64,000 bases of DNA, taken from positions 28,618-92,617 of the forward strand of contig CANKBS010000015.1 in assembly GCA_947480015.1 (NCBI GenBank), written 5' to 3'. The notes under the pieces are model-generated. The model saw only the letters and a program-made list of their open reading frames with translations, searched no databases and was not told the origin of the DNA. The translations under genes and the position numbers were made by a program. Positions 37,409-46,382 of the stretch are shown here, piece after piece (position 1 is the first letter of the stretch; every line of letters starts with the position of its first letter). The stretch comes from Sphingobacteriaceae bacterium (GTDB lineage Bacteria > Bacteroidota > Bacteroidia > B-17B0 > Aurantibacillaceae).

Positions 37409-39711
37409 TTTCGGTAGTAAGCGCGCAAAACATTCAAAATAATCCCCAATCCAATCACGGGAATAAATTTGAACAGTTAGGGACAATCTTACCAAGTCCG
37501 AATGAATACCGCACGGCCTCAGGGGCCCCGGGTGCTAAGTATTGGCAGCAAAGAGCCGATTATGATATTGATGTAAACTTAGACGAAAAGAATTTAAGTA
37601 TTATAGGCACCGAAACCGTTACCTACCATAACAATGCGCCGGAAAGTCTAAATTATTTATGGCTGCAATTGGATGAAAATCAACATGACCCCAAAAATGA
37701 AGTAAATTATTTTGATGAAAATAAAGTATCAGAACCTCTCACCCAACAATCTTTAAAATCATTGGAAACCAAAAAAAATCTGGATGGTTTAGGGGATAAA
37801 ATTGATGCCGTAATGGATGAAACCGGTAAGGCATTAAAATATACCATTAACGGATCGATGATGCGCATTGACCTGCCTAAACCTCTGCTTGGTAAAGCCA
37901 AAGTAAAATTCAAAATTAAGTGGCATTATAAAATGATCAACCGTATCGAATATGGTGGCAGAGGTGGTTATGAGTATTTTCCGGAAGATGGCAATTATTT
38001 GTTTACGATGACTCAATGGTATCCACGCATGTGTGTGTACAGCGATTTTCACGGGTGGCAAAACAAACAATACACCGGTCGTGGTGAATTTGCTTTAGCT
38101 TTTGGAAATTTTAAGGTAAAAATGACAGTGCCTGCCGATCATTTGGTTTGCTCAACCGGCGAATGTCAAAACTACCAGCAAGTGCTAAATACCGCACAAT
38201 TTGCACGCTGGCAACAAGCGCAAACAGCCAAGGAGCCATTAGAAATTGGACTTTTAGAAGACGCCAAACAGGCCGAAAAAACTAAATCAACGGCTACAAA
38301 AACATGGATTTTTAAAGCAGACAGTGTACGTGATTTTGCTTGGGGCAGTTCGCGTAAATACATTTGGGATGCTATGCCGGTGCAATGCGAAGGGAAACGT
38401 GTGATGTGTATGAGTTTTTATGGTAAGGAAGCTTACGGCTTGTATAGAAAATATTCTACTAAAGTTGTAGCTCATACCATTAAAACTTATTCAAAATATA
38501 GCATTGCTTATCCCTACCCTGTTGCTCAAAGTATTGAAGCCGCCAATGGTATGGAGTATCCAATGATCTGTTTTAATTTTGGAAGAACCGAAAAAGATGG
38601 TACTTACCTGGAAGGTACCAAAAATGGGATGATTTTAGTGATCATTCATGAAGTGGGTCATAACTTTTTTCCAATGATCATTAACAGCGACGAACGTCAA
38701 TGGAGCTGGATGGATGAAGGACTAAACACCTTTGTTCAGTTTTTAACCGAACGCGAATTTGATGCCAATTATCCTTCGCAAAGAGGTCCCGCGCATAAAA
38801 TGACCGATTACATGCGCTTGCCAAAAAATCAATTAGAACCCATCATGTCTAACAGCGAGAATATTATCAATTTTGGACCAAACGCTTATGGAAAACCGGC
38901 AACGGCCTTAAATATTTTAAGAGAAACGGTTATGGGTCGCGAGTTATTTGATTTTGCCTTTAAACAGTATTGTAACCGTTGGGCCTTTAAACATCCTGAA
39001 CCTGCCGATTTTTTCAGAACCATGGAAGATGCCAGTGCTGTTGATTTGGATTGGTATTGGAGGGGTTGGTTTTTTGACATTGATCCGGTTGATGTTTCCA
39101 TTGACACCGTGAAAGCCTATAGTATTGCAAAGGGTTTAAAAGTGCCGGTTAAAATCGACACCAACTATACTTTTCCAAAACCAAAAGACTTTGATAATAT
39201 TACCAATATTAGAAACCGTGAAGCCGGAATGGTATCCTTAGTGGATGTTGATACTACTTTAAGAGATTTCTATTACCATTACAAACCAAAAGTAGAAATT
39301 AGCAAAGAGGTTAAGAATAAATATGAATCCATTGAAGAAATGCCTGATTCAAGTTATTCGCGTTACAACAATAAATTTATTTACGAGATTAAATTTTCAA
39401 ATAAAGGTGGCTTGGTAAGTCCACTTATCATACAATTTAATTATGCCGATGGAAGCACGGAAATTGAACGCATCAGTGCCTACATTTGGAGAAAGAACGA
39501 AAAAGAGGTGACTAAAACCTTCTTAAAAGACAAAAAGGTAAACTCTATATTATTAGACCCTTACAAGGAAACTGCTGACATAAATGAAAAAAACAACAGT
39601 TGGAATTTACCGGGCGAACCAGGCAAGTTTGAATTATTTAAAGCCAAAACGGTAAATGTTCGTGGTCAAAGCAGCGGTGAGAATCCAATGCAGAAGGCCA
39701 AAACAAAATAG
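37339..39711 (+). CDS. M1 family metallopeptidase (aminopeptidase N-like)
   Basis: ATG 37339 was chosen because it opens a basic n-region followed by the signal helix LVGSLSFLLISVVSAQ; an ATG at 37306 would add a longer leader. The mature protein has the substrate loop NGMEYPMICF (GAMEN equivalent) and the zinc motif HEVGHNFFP with the second-Glu segment WSWMDEGLNTFVQFL. M1 enzymes remove N-terminal residues; here it is exported. The ~790 residues are the full length for the group. It starts inside the HupE-like gene, so the two are transcribed together. Confidence 0.9.
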   Translation: MHHCSNSSKNKHRTLVGSLSFLLISVVSAQNIQNNPQSNHGNKFEQLGTILPSPNEYRTASGAPGAKYWQQRADYDIDVNLDEKNLSIIGTETVTYHNNAPESLNYLWLQLDENQHDPKNEVNYFDENKVSEPLTQQSLKSLETKKNLDGLGDKIDAVMDETGKALKYTINGSMMRIDLPKPLLGKAKVKFKIKWHYKMINRIEYGGRGGYEYFPEDGNYLFTMTQWYPRMCVYSDFHGWQNKQYTGRGEFALAFGNFKVKMTVPADHLVCSTGECQNYQQVLNTAQFARWQQAQTAKEPLEIGLLEDAKQAEKTKSTATKTWIFKADSVRDFAWGSSRKYIWDAMPVQCEGKRVMCMSFYGKEAYGLYRKYSTKVVAHTIKTYSKYSIAYPYPVAQSIEAANGMEYPMICFNFGRTEKDGTYLEGTKNGMILVIIHEVGHNFFPMIINSDERQWSWMDEGLNTFVQFLTEREFDANYPSQRGPAHKMTDYMRLPKNQLEPIMSNSENIINFGPNAYGKPATALNILRETVMGRELFDFAFKQYCNRWAFKHPEPADFFRTMEDASAVDLDWYWRGWFFDIDPVDVSIDTVKAYSIAKGLKVPVKIDTNYTFPKPKDFDNITNIRNREAGMVSLVDVDTTLRDFYYHYKPKVEISKEVKNKYESIEEMPDSSYSRYNNKFIYEIKFSNKGGLVSPLIIQFNYADGSTEIERISAYIWRKNEKEVTKTFLKDKKVNSILLDPYKETADINEKNNSWNLPGEPGKFELFKAKTVNVRGQSSGENPMQKAKTK

Positions 39712-39740
39712 TTTATACTGTTCTAGAATTTAAGCTTAAA

Positions 39741-39767
39741 AAAACGCGGGACTCAGCCCGCGTTTTT
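39741..39767. terminator. Bidirectional GC-rich terminator
   Basis: The stem ACGCGGG/CCCGCGT (39744-39763, loop ACTCAG) has A/T runs on both sides and lies between the converging M1 peptidase and the large surface-protein gene. Confidence 0.93.
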
Positions 39768-39800
39768 CATAACAATCAAAAGACTTCATAGTATTAATCG

Positions 39801-42800
39801 TTATCTAATTAGGTTCACGTTACCTATTTTCGAGTATTTTTTCCGGTTTAAACCGGTATAATTAATTTTATAGGTGTAAACGCCTTCCTGACAAATTTGA
39901 TCTTTATACTTTCCATTCCATCCTGTAAATAAATCGGATGAGCTAAATAGTTGAACACCCCAACGATCGTATATTTCCATGCTTACAGCCGAAATATTTT
40001 CACCATAAATTAAAAACACATCGTTAATACCATCGTTATTTGGACTAAAGGTGTTTGGCAAATAAATAGTAAAATCTTCAGTTACCGTAATGCAAACTTG
40101 GTCATTGGCTTTACAATTATACTCATTCGTGGCTTCAACAATATAACAGCCGTTACGTGATGGATAAATTTGAGTGCTCGGACAATCGTGACACATAATA
40201 TCTTCGCCAGCCACCCAGGTGAGTGTTCCGGAACCAGTAGCACTGATAAAAATCGGGTCGTTTAAATTATACGTGGTATCTCTTCCGGCAAATACGTTTG
40301 GTCTTGGATAAATATCCACTAAAACAGTATTCGTAACACCACAATAGGTGTTATGAGAAACTTCAACGGTATAAATAATAGAGCTACTCGGGCTAGCAAC
40401 TACTGAAGGAAGATTGGTTTTCTTTAATCCAAAATTAGGCGTCCAGCTATATGTATTAGCCCCACTCGCTGATAACGAAGTTTTGTCTCCTTGACATAAG
40501 CTCACACTCGGTGAAACGACAGCTATGATGCGAGGCACAACCATAACCGAATAACTTAATTGCTGGTAACAATAAACATCACCAACCGAATTAGCGCCAT
40601 ACACCGTGTAGTTAGTATTACTAAGAGGCTTAATACTGACTAAAGAAAAGGTTGATAAATACTGAACCGAGGAGACCGGCTGCCAAGTGTAATTTTGAGC
40701 ACCCGTTACGCTAATCGTTGAACTGTTGCCTATACATAATTCATTCACTTCCGATTTAATTTGCATATCGGGTCTTTTTATGGTTTCAATAAAAATAGTG
40801 GTTGAACCTGTGCATGTTCCGTTAAAGCCAATAACTGTGTAAGTGGTGTTTTTACCAGGGGAAGCGGACACAGAATTGCCTGTAAAATAATTCAGGTCAT
40901 CGGTAGGATTCCAACTGTAGCTGCCTGCACCCATGGCCGTTAAATTAGTTTTTGCACCACTACATACGGCATATTGAGAAGCCGTTGCTGTAATGACAGG
41001 AATTGGAATAGCGGAAACGGTTGCTACCGCAGTGTTTGTACAGGTGTTTAATGTAGCCAGTATCGTGTATTGCAAAGTTGTATAGGGATTCGACTGCACG
41101 TTGGAGCCAATGGTATTTGACAAGGCTGTTGAAGGCCACCACTGATAACTCGTTGCATTACCAATAGCAGCGAGATTTACGGCACTGCCAGCACATACCG
41201 TTGAAGTGGCTGGATTAATATAAACACTGGGTATTGGAAGTATAACCAAAACGGCATTCTTGATATCGCTTGTACAACCGGCATTGGAACCAATAACCGA
41301 ATAAAAGGTAGTATTAAACGGTGAAGCAGAAATTGAATTATTAGAAGTTTGAACAGAACCGGGCGCAGGTAACCAAGTATAAGTGCTGGCACCAGAAGCA
41401 GTGAAATTTTGAACCTGCCCTGGACAAATACTGCTTGATGGTGGACTGATACTTATTACCGGATTAGGAACAATGGTAAACGTTTTCGTCATGCTAACCT
41501 TACATACGCCAGACTCACCAACTAAAGTAACCGTACTCACCGAATTTGCAGGTAAAGAAGGCCCTGTTGGCGATACCAAAATAATTGGTCCAAACGGCGC
41601 CACCACCATTATAGAAGGCGACGCAAACAAGGTATAATTAGTTGCGCCGGATGGAATCATGGTGATGGAATTTGGTGAACCATTATAGTTTTGTGAGCAT
41701 AAAGAGGTAGTGCTTAAACTCAAACCTAACACTGGCGGCGGCATAATATTTACCGTAGTTGTGGCTAAGTTTGTACAGGTGTTTAATGTGCCAATAACAG
41801 TATAAATTTGAGTTGATGCAGGACTGGACGTTACGTTTAAAGCCGTTGTGGAGGATAAACCACTAGCAGGATACCATGCATAGGAACTGGCATTACCAAT
41901 GATACTTAGGTTAACAGAATTTCCTAAACAAATGGTAGTACTTGTTGGGCTTACACTGAGATTTGGAACCGGCAACACCGTTAACGTGCAATTTTGATTA
42001 TTACTGTAACATCCCGAACTATTTCCAATAACCGAGTAAATTGAATTGGTAAAAATTGGCGTTGCAATGACATTACTGCCAACATAAGCATTTAAACCAA
42101 AACTACCACCCCAAACATAGGTATTGGCGCCACTTGCAGCAAAACCCTGTGTAAATCCCGGACAGATATTTGCCGACGTTTGCGACACACTAATGGTTGG
42201 ATTTTGAACAATAAAAAACGAAGCGTAACTGGTATCAATGCAAATGGAAGAACTTCCAATTAATGTAGCTGTGACCAATGGTGATAAATTCCCAAAAACA
42301 CTTGTTGCAAAACCCACCATAACAGGTCCATTTGGCGAGGTAACCGAAAAATTAGTGCTGGTGAGCAAGGTGTAATTTGCTGCACCTGAAGGTGTCATGG
42401 TAAGACTAGCCGGTGAGCCATTGGTGTTTTGAGCGCATAAAGAAAAATCACTCAAGGCAAGATTTACCGTAGGTGACGGTATCACATTAACTACATCTCG
42501 ACCAATACACCCATTAAAAATATCAGTAACCGTAACGGTGTAAGAACCTGGCGGAACATTGATAGCATCGGTTCCCGTAATCGGAGTCATGGCTGTGCCC
42601 GACCAAGTAACAATATCGGTAGTAGCTGAATGCGCAACCACCAAAGGAATGGTAGCAGTACCGCCAACACAAATATTACCTGAAGGTGTTATTGAAGCCA
42701 GAACGATGGTAGAATTACTATATACAGCTGTTGTAAGTGTAGCCTGTGTTGGCGGACAACCACCGGCAGATACCACACAGTAATAATAACCCGGTGTGTT

Positions 42801-43718
42801 AACCACAACAAATGATCCAGTGCTAGAACCAATAATCCCTGGTCCGGTCCAAGAATAAGTTACCGGACTAACCGTTGTTGAAACAACCAAATTAACGGTG
42901 GGTATAGTACACCCTAGCAAAGCGCCAGAAATAGTAGCACCTTGCAAATTAGTGGCTGGGTAACATACGGGGCACGATGCAAAATCACCCGGGCTATTTG
43001 TGAAACCCGGAACAGCAGTAAAGGTGATACTTCCACCGGCAATTGTTCCGATATAAAAGCCTCCAGGAAGTGAAATATTGTTTTTTACATAAATGGTATT
43101 ACCAATAATTGCAAAACCACCACCTGCCGAAGTGCTTGGCATTCCACTAAGGGTGTAAGTGCATTGCACTGCTCCGGTTGGGCTATACATGGTTAATCCC
43201 TGATTGGGACTAGTTGTGTTAAGCGCATAAAAATTACAATTGCAATCCGTTACTAAATCATACGGACCGCCGCCATTAAAACCGGTTAGCGTTGTGAGCA
43301 AAGTGCCGTTACCAGTTCCAGTGTATTTGTATATGGCTCCCGATCCCCCAACTATATTATAAATTGCTCCCCCACAGCCTCCCAAATTAACAGCGGCGCC
43401 ATTACCGGTGGAATGCCCCGTATTTACCCACACAGCACCATTCCAATACCAGTAATTTCCACTTACTGTGGTGTAAAATGTTGGCGTTAAGGTCCCCCCA
43501 TTTATATTGGGCATAAGGGTTAACCCCCCTGAACCAGCTGGAATAGGAATAGTAGAGGTGCTTGGATTGCTGGTGGATAAAGGCTGACTTGGATCATAAA
43601 CTTTAATAAATGAGCCGCCATCCATGTATACATAAGGACTTGGACAAGATGGATTTTGTGCGAAACTAGTTTCGACCAGAAAGAAAAAAAACAGTCCTAT
43701 GAAAAACAAATTTTTCAT
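39801..43718 (-). CDS. Giant modular surface protein with gliding-type (type B) T9SS C-terminal domain
   Basis: ATG 43718 gives the signal peptide MKNLFFIGLFFFFLVETSFA; 1305 residues. An N-terminal region (~25-250) has YVYMDGGSFIKVY and a propeller-like content of Gly/Thr. Then come about a dozen Ig/PKD-like modules with Ser/Thr-rich linkers, many carrying Cys pairs. Near residues 415-908 a three-module block of about 247 residues occurs twice in tandem. The C-terminal domain (FSPNNDGINDVFLIYG, MEIYDRWGVQLF, GVYTYKINYTG) is the gliding-motility-associated type B sorting signal. Likely an adhesin or surface fibre; no enzyme motif. Confidence 0.9.
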   Translation of the reverse strand: MKNLFFIGLFFFFLVETSFAQNPSCPSPYVYMDGGSFIKVYDPSQPLSTSNPSTSTIPIPAGSGGLTLMPNINGGTLTPTFYTTVSGNYWYWNGAVWVNTGHSTGNGAAVNLGGCGGAIYNIVGGSGAIYKYTGTGNGTLLTTLTGFNGGGPYDLVTDCNCNFYALNTTSPNQGLTMYSPTGAVQCTYTLSGMPSTSAGGGFAIIGNTIYVKNNISLPGGFYIGTIAGGSITFTAVPGFTNSPGDFASCPVCYPATNLQGATISGALLGCTIPTVNLVVSTTVSPVTYSWTGPGIIGSSTGSFVVVNTPGYYYCVVSAGGCPPTQATLTTAVYSNSTIVLASITPSGNICVGGTATIPLVVAHSATTDIVTWSGTAMTPITGTDAINVPPGSYTVTVTDIFNGCIGRDVVNVIPSPTVNLALSDFSLCAQNTNGSPASLTMTPSGAANYTLLTSTNFSVTSPNGPVMVGFATSVFGNLSPLVTATLIGSSSICIDTSYASFFIVQNPTISVSQTSANICPGFTQGFAASGANTYVWGGSFGLNAYVGSNVIATPIFTNSIYSVIGNSSGCYSNNQNCTLTVLPVPNLSVSPTSTTICLGNSVNLSIIGNASSYAWYPASGLSSTTALNVTSSPASTQIYTVIGTLNTCTNLATTTVNIMPPPVLGLSLSTTSLCSQNYNGSPNSITMIPSGATNYTLFASPSIMVVAPFGPIILVSPTGPSLPANSVSTVTLVGESGVCKVSMTKTFTIVPNPVISISPPSSSICPGQVQNFTASGASTYTWLPAPGSVQTSNNSISASPFNTTFYSVIGSNAGCTSDIKNAVLVILPIPSVYINPATSTVCAGSAVNLAAIGNATSYQWWPSTALSNTIGSNVQSNPYTTLQYTILATLNTCTNTAVATVSAIPIPVITATASQYAVCSGAKTNLTAMGAGSYSWNPTDDLNYFTGNSVSASPGKNTTYTVIGFNGTCTGSTTIFIETIKRPDMQIKSEVNELCIGNSSTISVTGAQNYTWQPVSSVQYLSTFSLVSIKPLSNTNYTVYGANSVGDVYCYQQLSYSVMVVPRIIAVVSPSVSLCQGDKTSLSASGANTYSWTPNFGLKKTNLPSVVASPSSSIIYTVEVSHNTYCGVTNTVLVDIYPRPNVFAGRDTTYNLNDPIFISATGSGTLTWVAGEDIMCHDCPSTQIYPSRNGCYIVEATNEYNCKANDQVCITVTEDFTIYLPNTFSPNNDGINDVFLIYGENISAVSMEIYDRWGVQLFSSSDLFTGWNGKYKDQICQEGVYTYKINYTGLNRKKYSKIGNVNLIR
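41000..42479 (-). repeat. Tandem duplication of a ~247-residue, three-domain block
   Basis: In protein terms the block starting VNLALSDFSLCAQNTNGSPA (approximately 42479-41739) is repeated as LGLSLSTTSLCSQNYNGSPN (approximately 41738-41000). Both continue through a CPG-containing Ig module (ICPGFTQGFAASGANTYVW / ICPGQVQNFTASGASTYTW) and end in a module with TLNTCTNLATTTV / TLNTCTNTAVATV. Borders are estimated by eye to within about 15 bases. Confidence 0.75.
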
Positions 43719-43889
43719 GCACAAATTGATAAGGTTAAATATAGCCTATTAAAAGTCAATTAGTAAAATTTAGATTTAAAGCCCTAGTTTTAATTACTGT
43801 ATGTATCGCTTCAATGAGTAAACGAATTTTGTTTAAATCTTCTTGAAACGTAGAGGTTTAAAAATTAAAAAAATTAGCAATTTTAGAGG

Positions 43890-46268
43890 ATGGATCATTT
43901 TTTAGAAGAACTCAACACATTACAACGTGCAGCCGCAAAAGCAACGGAAGGTCCGGTAATGATCATTGCAGGCGCAGGCTCAGGAAAGACAAGGGTTTTA
44001 ACGTATCGCATTGCTCACATTATGGAGAAAAATGTGGATGCCTTTAATATTTTGGCTTTAACATTTACCAACAAAGCAGCCAAAGAAATGAAGGAAAGGA
44101 TTGCGAAAATTGTTGGGCAAAAAGAAGCCAAAAATTTATGGATGGGCACCTTTCACAGTGTATTTGCAAAAATACTGAGGATTGAAGCTGAAAAAATAGG
44201 CTATCCCAATAATTTTACGATTTACGATACCGACGATAGTAAAAATGTGATTAAGGAAATTCTTAAACAATTTAATTTAGACGATAAGGTTTACAAACCT
44301 TCCCTGGTTCTTAACCGAATAAGTGATGCTAAAAACAAATTGGTTTCGGCAGCTCAATATCTCAACAATCCGATTACTCAGCAAGAGGATGCAAGTAGCC
44401 GAAAACCCTTACTGGGAAAGGTTTATGAAGCCTATCAACGTCGCAATTTTAAATCGGGGGCAATGGATTTTGACGATCTTTTATTTCAAACCAATGTGTT
44501 GCTTCGCGATTTTCCGGATGTCCTCCTAAAATACCAGAATAAATTCAGGTATATTTTAGTGGATGAGTACCAGGATACAAACTTTTCACAATACCTCATC
44601 ATTAAACAACTGGCCGCTAGGTTTCAAAATATTTGTGTGGTTGGTGATGATGCTCAAAGTATTTATGCCTTCAGAGGAGCAAATATTCAAAACATCTTAA
44701 ATTTCGAAAAAGATTATCCCGATCTTAAAACTTTTAAACTCGAAGAAAATTACCGAAGCACCAAAAACATAGTCGCTGCTGCCAATCAAATTATTGCAAA
44801 TAACAAGGATCAATTTAAAAAAACGGTTTTTACCAATAACGAGGAAGGTGCCAAACTAAGAGTGGTGAAAGCCAGCACCGACAATGAAGAGGGACAAAAA
44901 ACGGTAAACAGCATTTTCGAAACAAAAATGCAAAATCAGGCGATGAACAGCGATTTTGCCATCTTATACCGAACAAATGCGCAATCACGTTCATTTGAGG
45001 AAGCTTTAAGGAAGTTAAACATTCCATACAAAATTTATGGAGGGATCAGTTTTTATCAGCGTAAAGAAATAAAAGACGTGCTTGCCTATTACCGTTTAAG
45101 TATCAATCAAAACGATGACGAAAGTTTAAAACGAATTATCAATTATCCTGCGCGTGGCATTGGTCAAGGAACCGTGGATAAACTCTCGGTTGCAGCGGCA
45201 GAGCATGATATTAATATTTGGACAGTGATTAGTAACCTGAAAGATTTTAATTTGGGTATTAATTCGGGTATTTCGGCCAAGATTGTTGATTTTGTGACAC
45301 AAATCAAATCGTACAATCTAACCATCGCCTACAAGGATGCTTATGAAATGGCCAATCACATCGCTGTGCACAGTGGCATAGTAAAAGATCTTTATTCTGA
45401 TAAAACGCCCGAAGGTGTGAGTCGCTATGAAAATATTCAGGAATTATTAAACGGTATCAAAGATTTTGTAGAACAACCACGAAGTCCGCAAGAAAATGAA
45501 TTAAACGAAATTATTAAACAATCATTAACTAAGGATACTGAAAGTTTATTGGGTGAAGCTTCCGATCAAGAGCTCAAAACCCTTGATGAGTTTATGCAAG
45601 AGATTACCCTTTTAACAAGCGTTGACAAGGAGGATGAAAAAGATACCAACCGCGATAAGGTGAGTTTAATGACTATTCATGCAGCAAAAGGACTAGAATT
45701 CCCATACGTTTATGTTGTTGGATTGGAAGAGAATTTATTCCCTTCACAATTATCCATTAACAGTCGCGCTGACTTGGAAGAAGAACGTCGATTATTTTAT
45801 GTAGCGGTAACTCGCGCTGAAAAGCAGGCGACATTAAGTTTTGCTGCCATGCGTTACCGTTTTGGAAACGTAACGTATTGTGAACCCAGTCGATTTATTG
45901 ATGAAATTGATGAAAAGTTTTTAGATTACCCCGAAGAACCTGCAGCACCAAGCTTTGCCAGTAATACCTTTGATCGTTTTAGGGAAAATTACACGAGTTC
46001 CGAAAAACAAAACTCAACACTCAACTTTAATCCTAAACCAAAAAAACTTATTCGTTTAAATAGCAATTTAAGCAGTACTTCGGCACCGGTTGATTTGAGT
46101 TTAAATAAAAGTTTAAGAAACGGCGATTTGGTGATGCATGAAAAATTTGGCAAAGGTGAAATCCTTGCATTAGAAGGGGTATGGCCTGAAACCAAAGCCA
46201 GTATTGCATTTGAAAAAGCAGGCACAAAAAGTTTACTTTTAAAATTTGCCCGCCTTGCCAAGGTTTAA
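43890..46268 (+). CDS. pcrA: UvrD/Rep/PcrA superfamily 1 DNA helicase
   Basis: 792 residues with all SF1A motifs: Q-like LNTLQRAAAKA, Walker A IIAGAGSGKTRVL, Ia LTFTNKAAKEMKERI, Walker B ILVDEYQDTNFSQY, III VVGDDAQSIYAFRGA, IV LEENYRSTKNI, V MTIHAAKGLEFPYVYVVG and VI VAVTRAEKQATL. The C-terminal segment VMHEKFGKGEILALEGVWPE is the Tudor-like domain that in PcrA/UvrD contacts RNA polymerase. The enzyme unwinds DNA 3' to 5' in repair and replication restart. Single gene; whether to call it PcrA or UvrD is a naming choice. Confidence 0.93.
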   Translation: MDHFLEELNTLQRAAAKATEGPVMIIAGAGSGKTRVLTYRIAHIMEKNVDAFNILALTFTNKAAKEMKERIAKIVGQKEAKNLWMGTFHSVFAKILRIEAEKIGYPNNFTIYDTDDSKNVIKEILKQFNLDDKVYKPSLVLNRISDAKNKLVSAAQYLNNPITQQEDASSRKPLLGKVYEAYQRRNFKSGAMDFDDLLFQTNVLLRDFPDVLLKYQNKFRYILVDEYQDTNFSQYLIIKQLAARFQNICVVGDDAQSIYAFRGANIQNILNFEKDYPDLKTFKLEENYRSTKNIVAAANQIIANNKDQFKKTVFTNNEEGAKLRVVKASTDNEEGQKTVNSIFETKMQNQAMNSDFAILYRTNAQSRSFEEALRKLNIPYKIYGGISFYQRKEIKDVLAYYRLSINQNDDESLKRIINYPARGIGQGTVDKLSVAAAEHDINIWTVISNLKDFNLGINSGISAKIVDFVTQIKSYNLTIAYKDAYEMANHIAVHSGIVKDLYSDKTPEGVSRYENIQELLNGIKDFVEQPRSPQENELNEIIKQSLTKDTESLLGEASDQELKTLDEFMQEITLLTSVDKEDEKDTNRDKVSLMTIHAAKGLEFPYVYVVGLEENLFPSQLSINSRADLEEERRLFYVAVTRAEKQATLSFAAMRYRFGNVTYCEPSRFIDEIDEKFLDYPEEPAAPSFASNTFDRFRENYTSSEKQNSTLNFNPKPKKLIRLNSNLSSTSAPVDLSLNKSLRNGDLVMHEKFGKGEILALEGVWPETKASIAFEKAGTKSLLLKFARLAKV

Positions 46269-46382
46269 AAGATTTAAAAGAGTATTCCTTCAAAATGACT
46301 AAAATTGCCGTTTGGATGAGTAGAAAATTTTTTTATTTAACATTTTTATTTTACTTTTAGTTCAATTAAATTCCATCGTATC

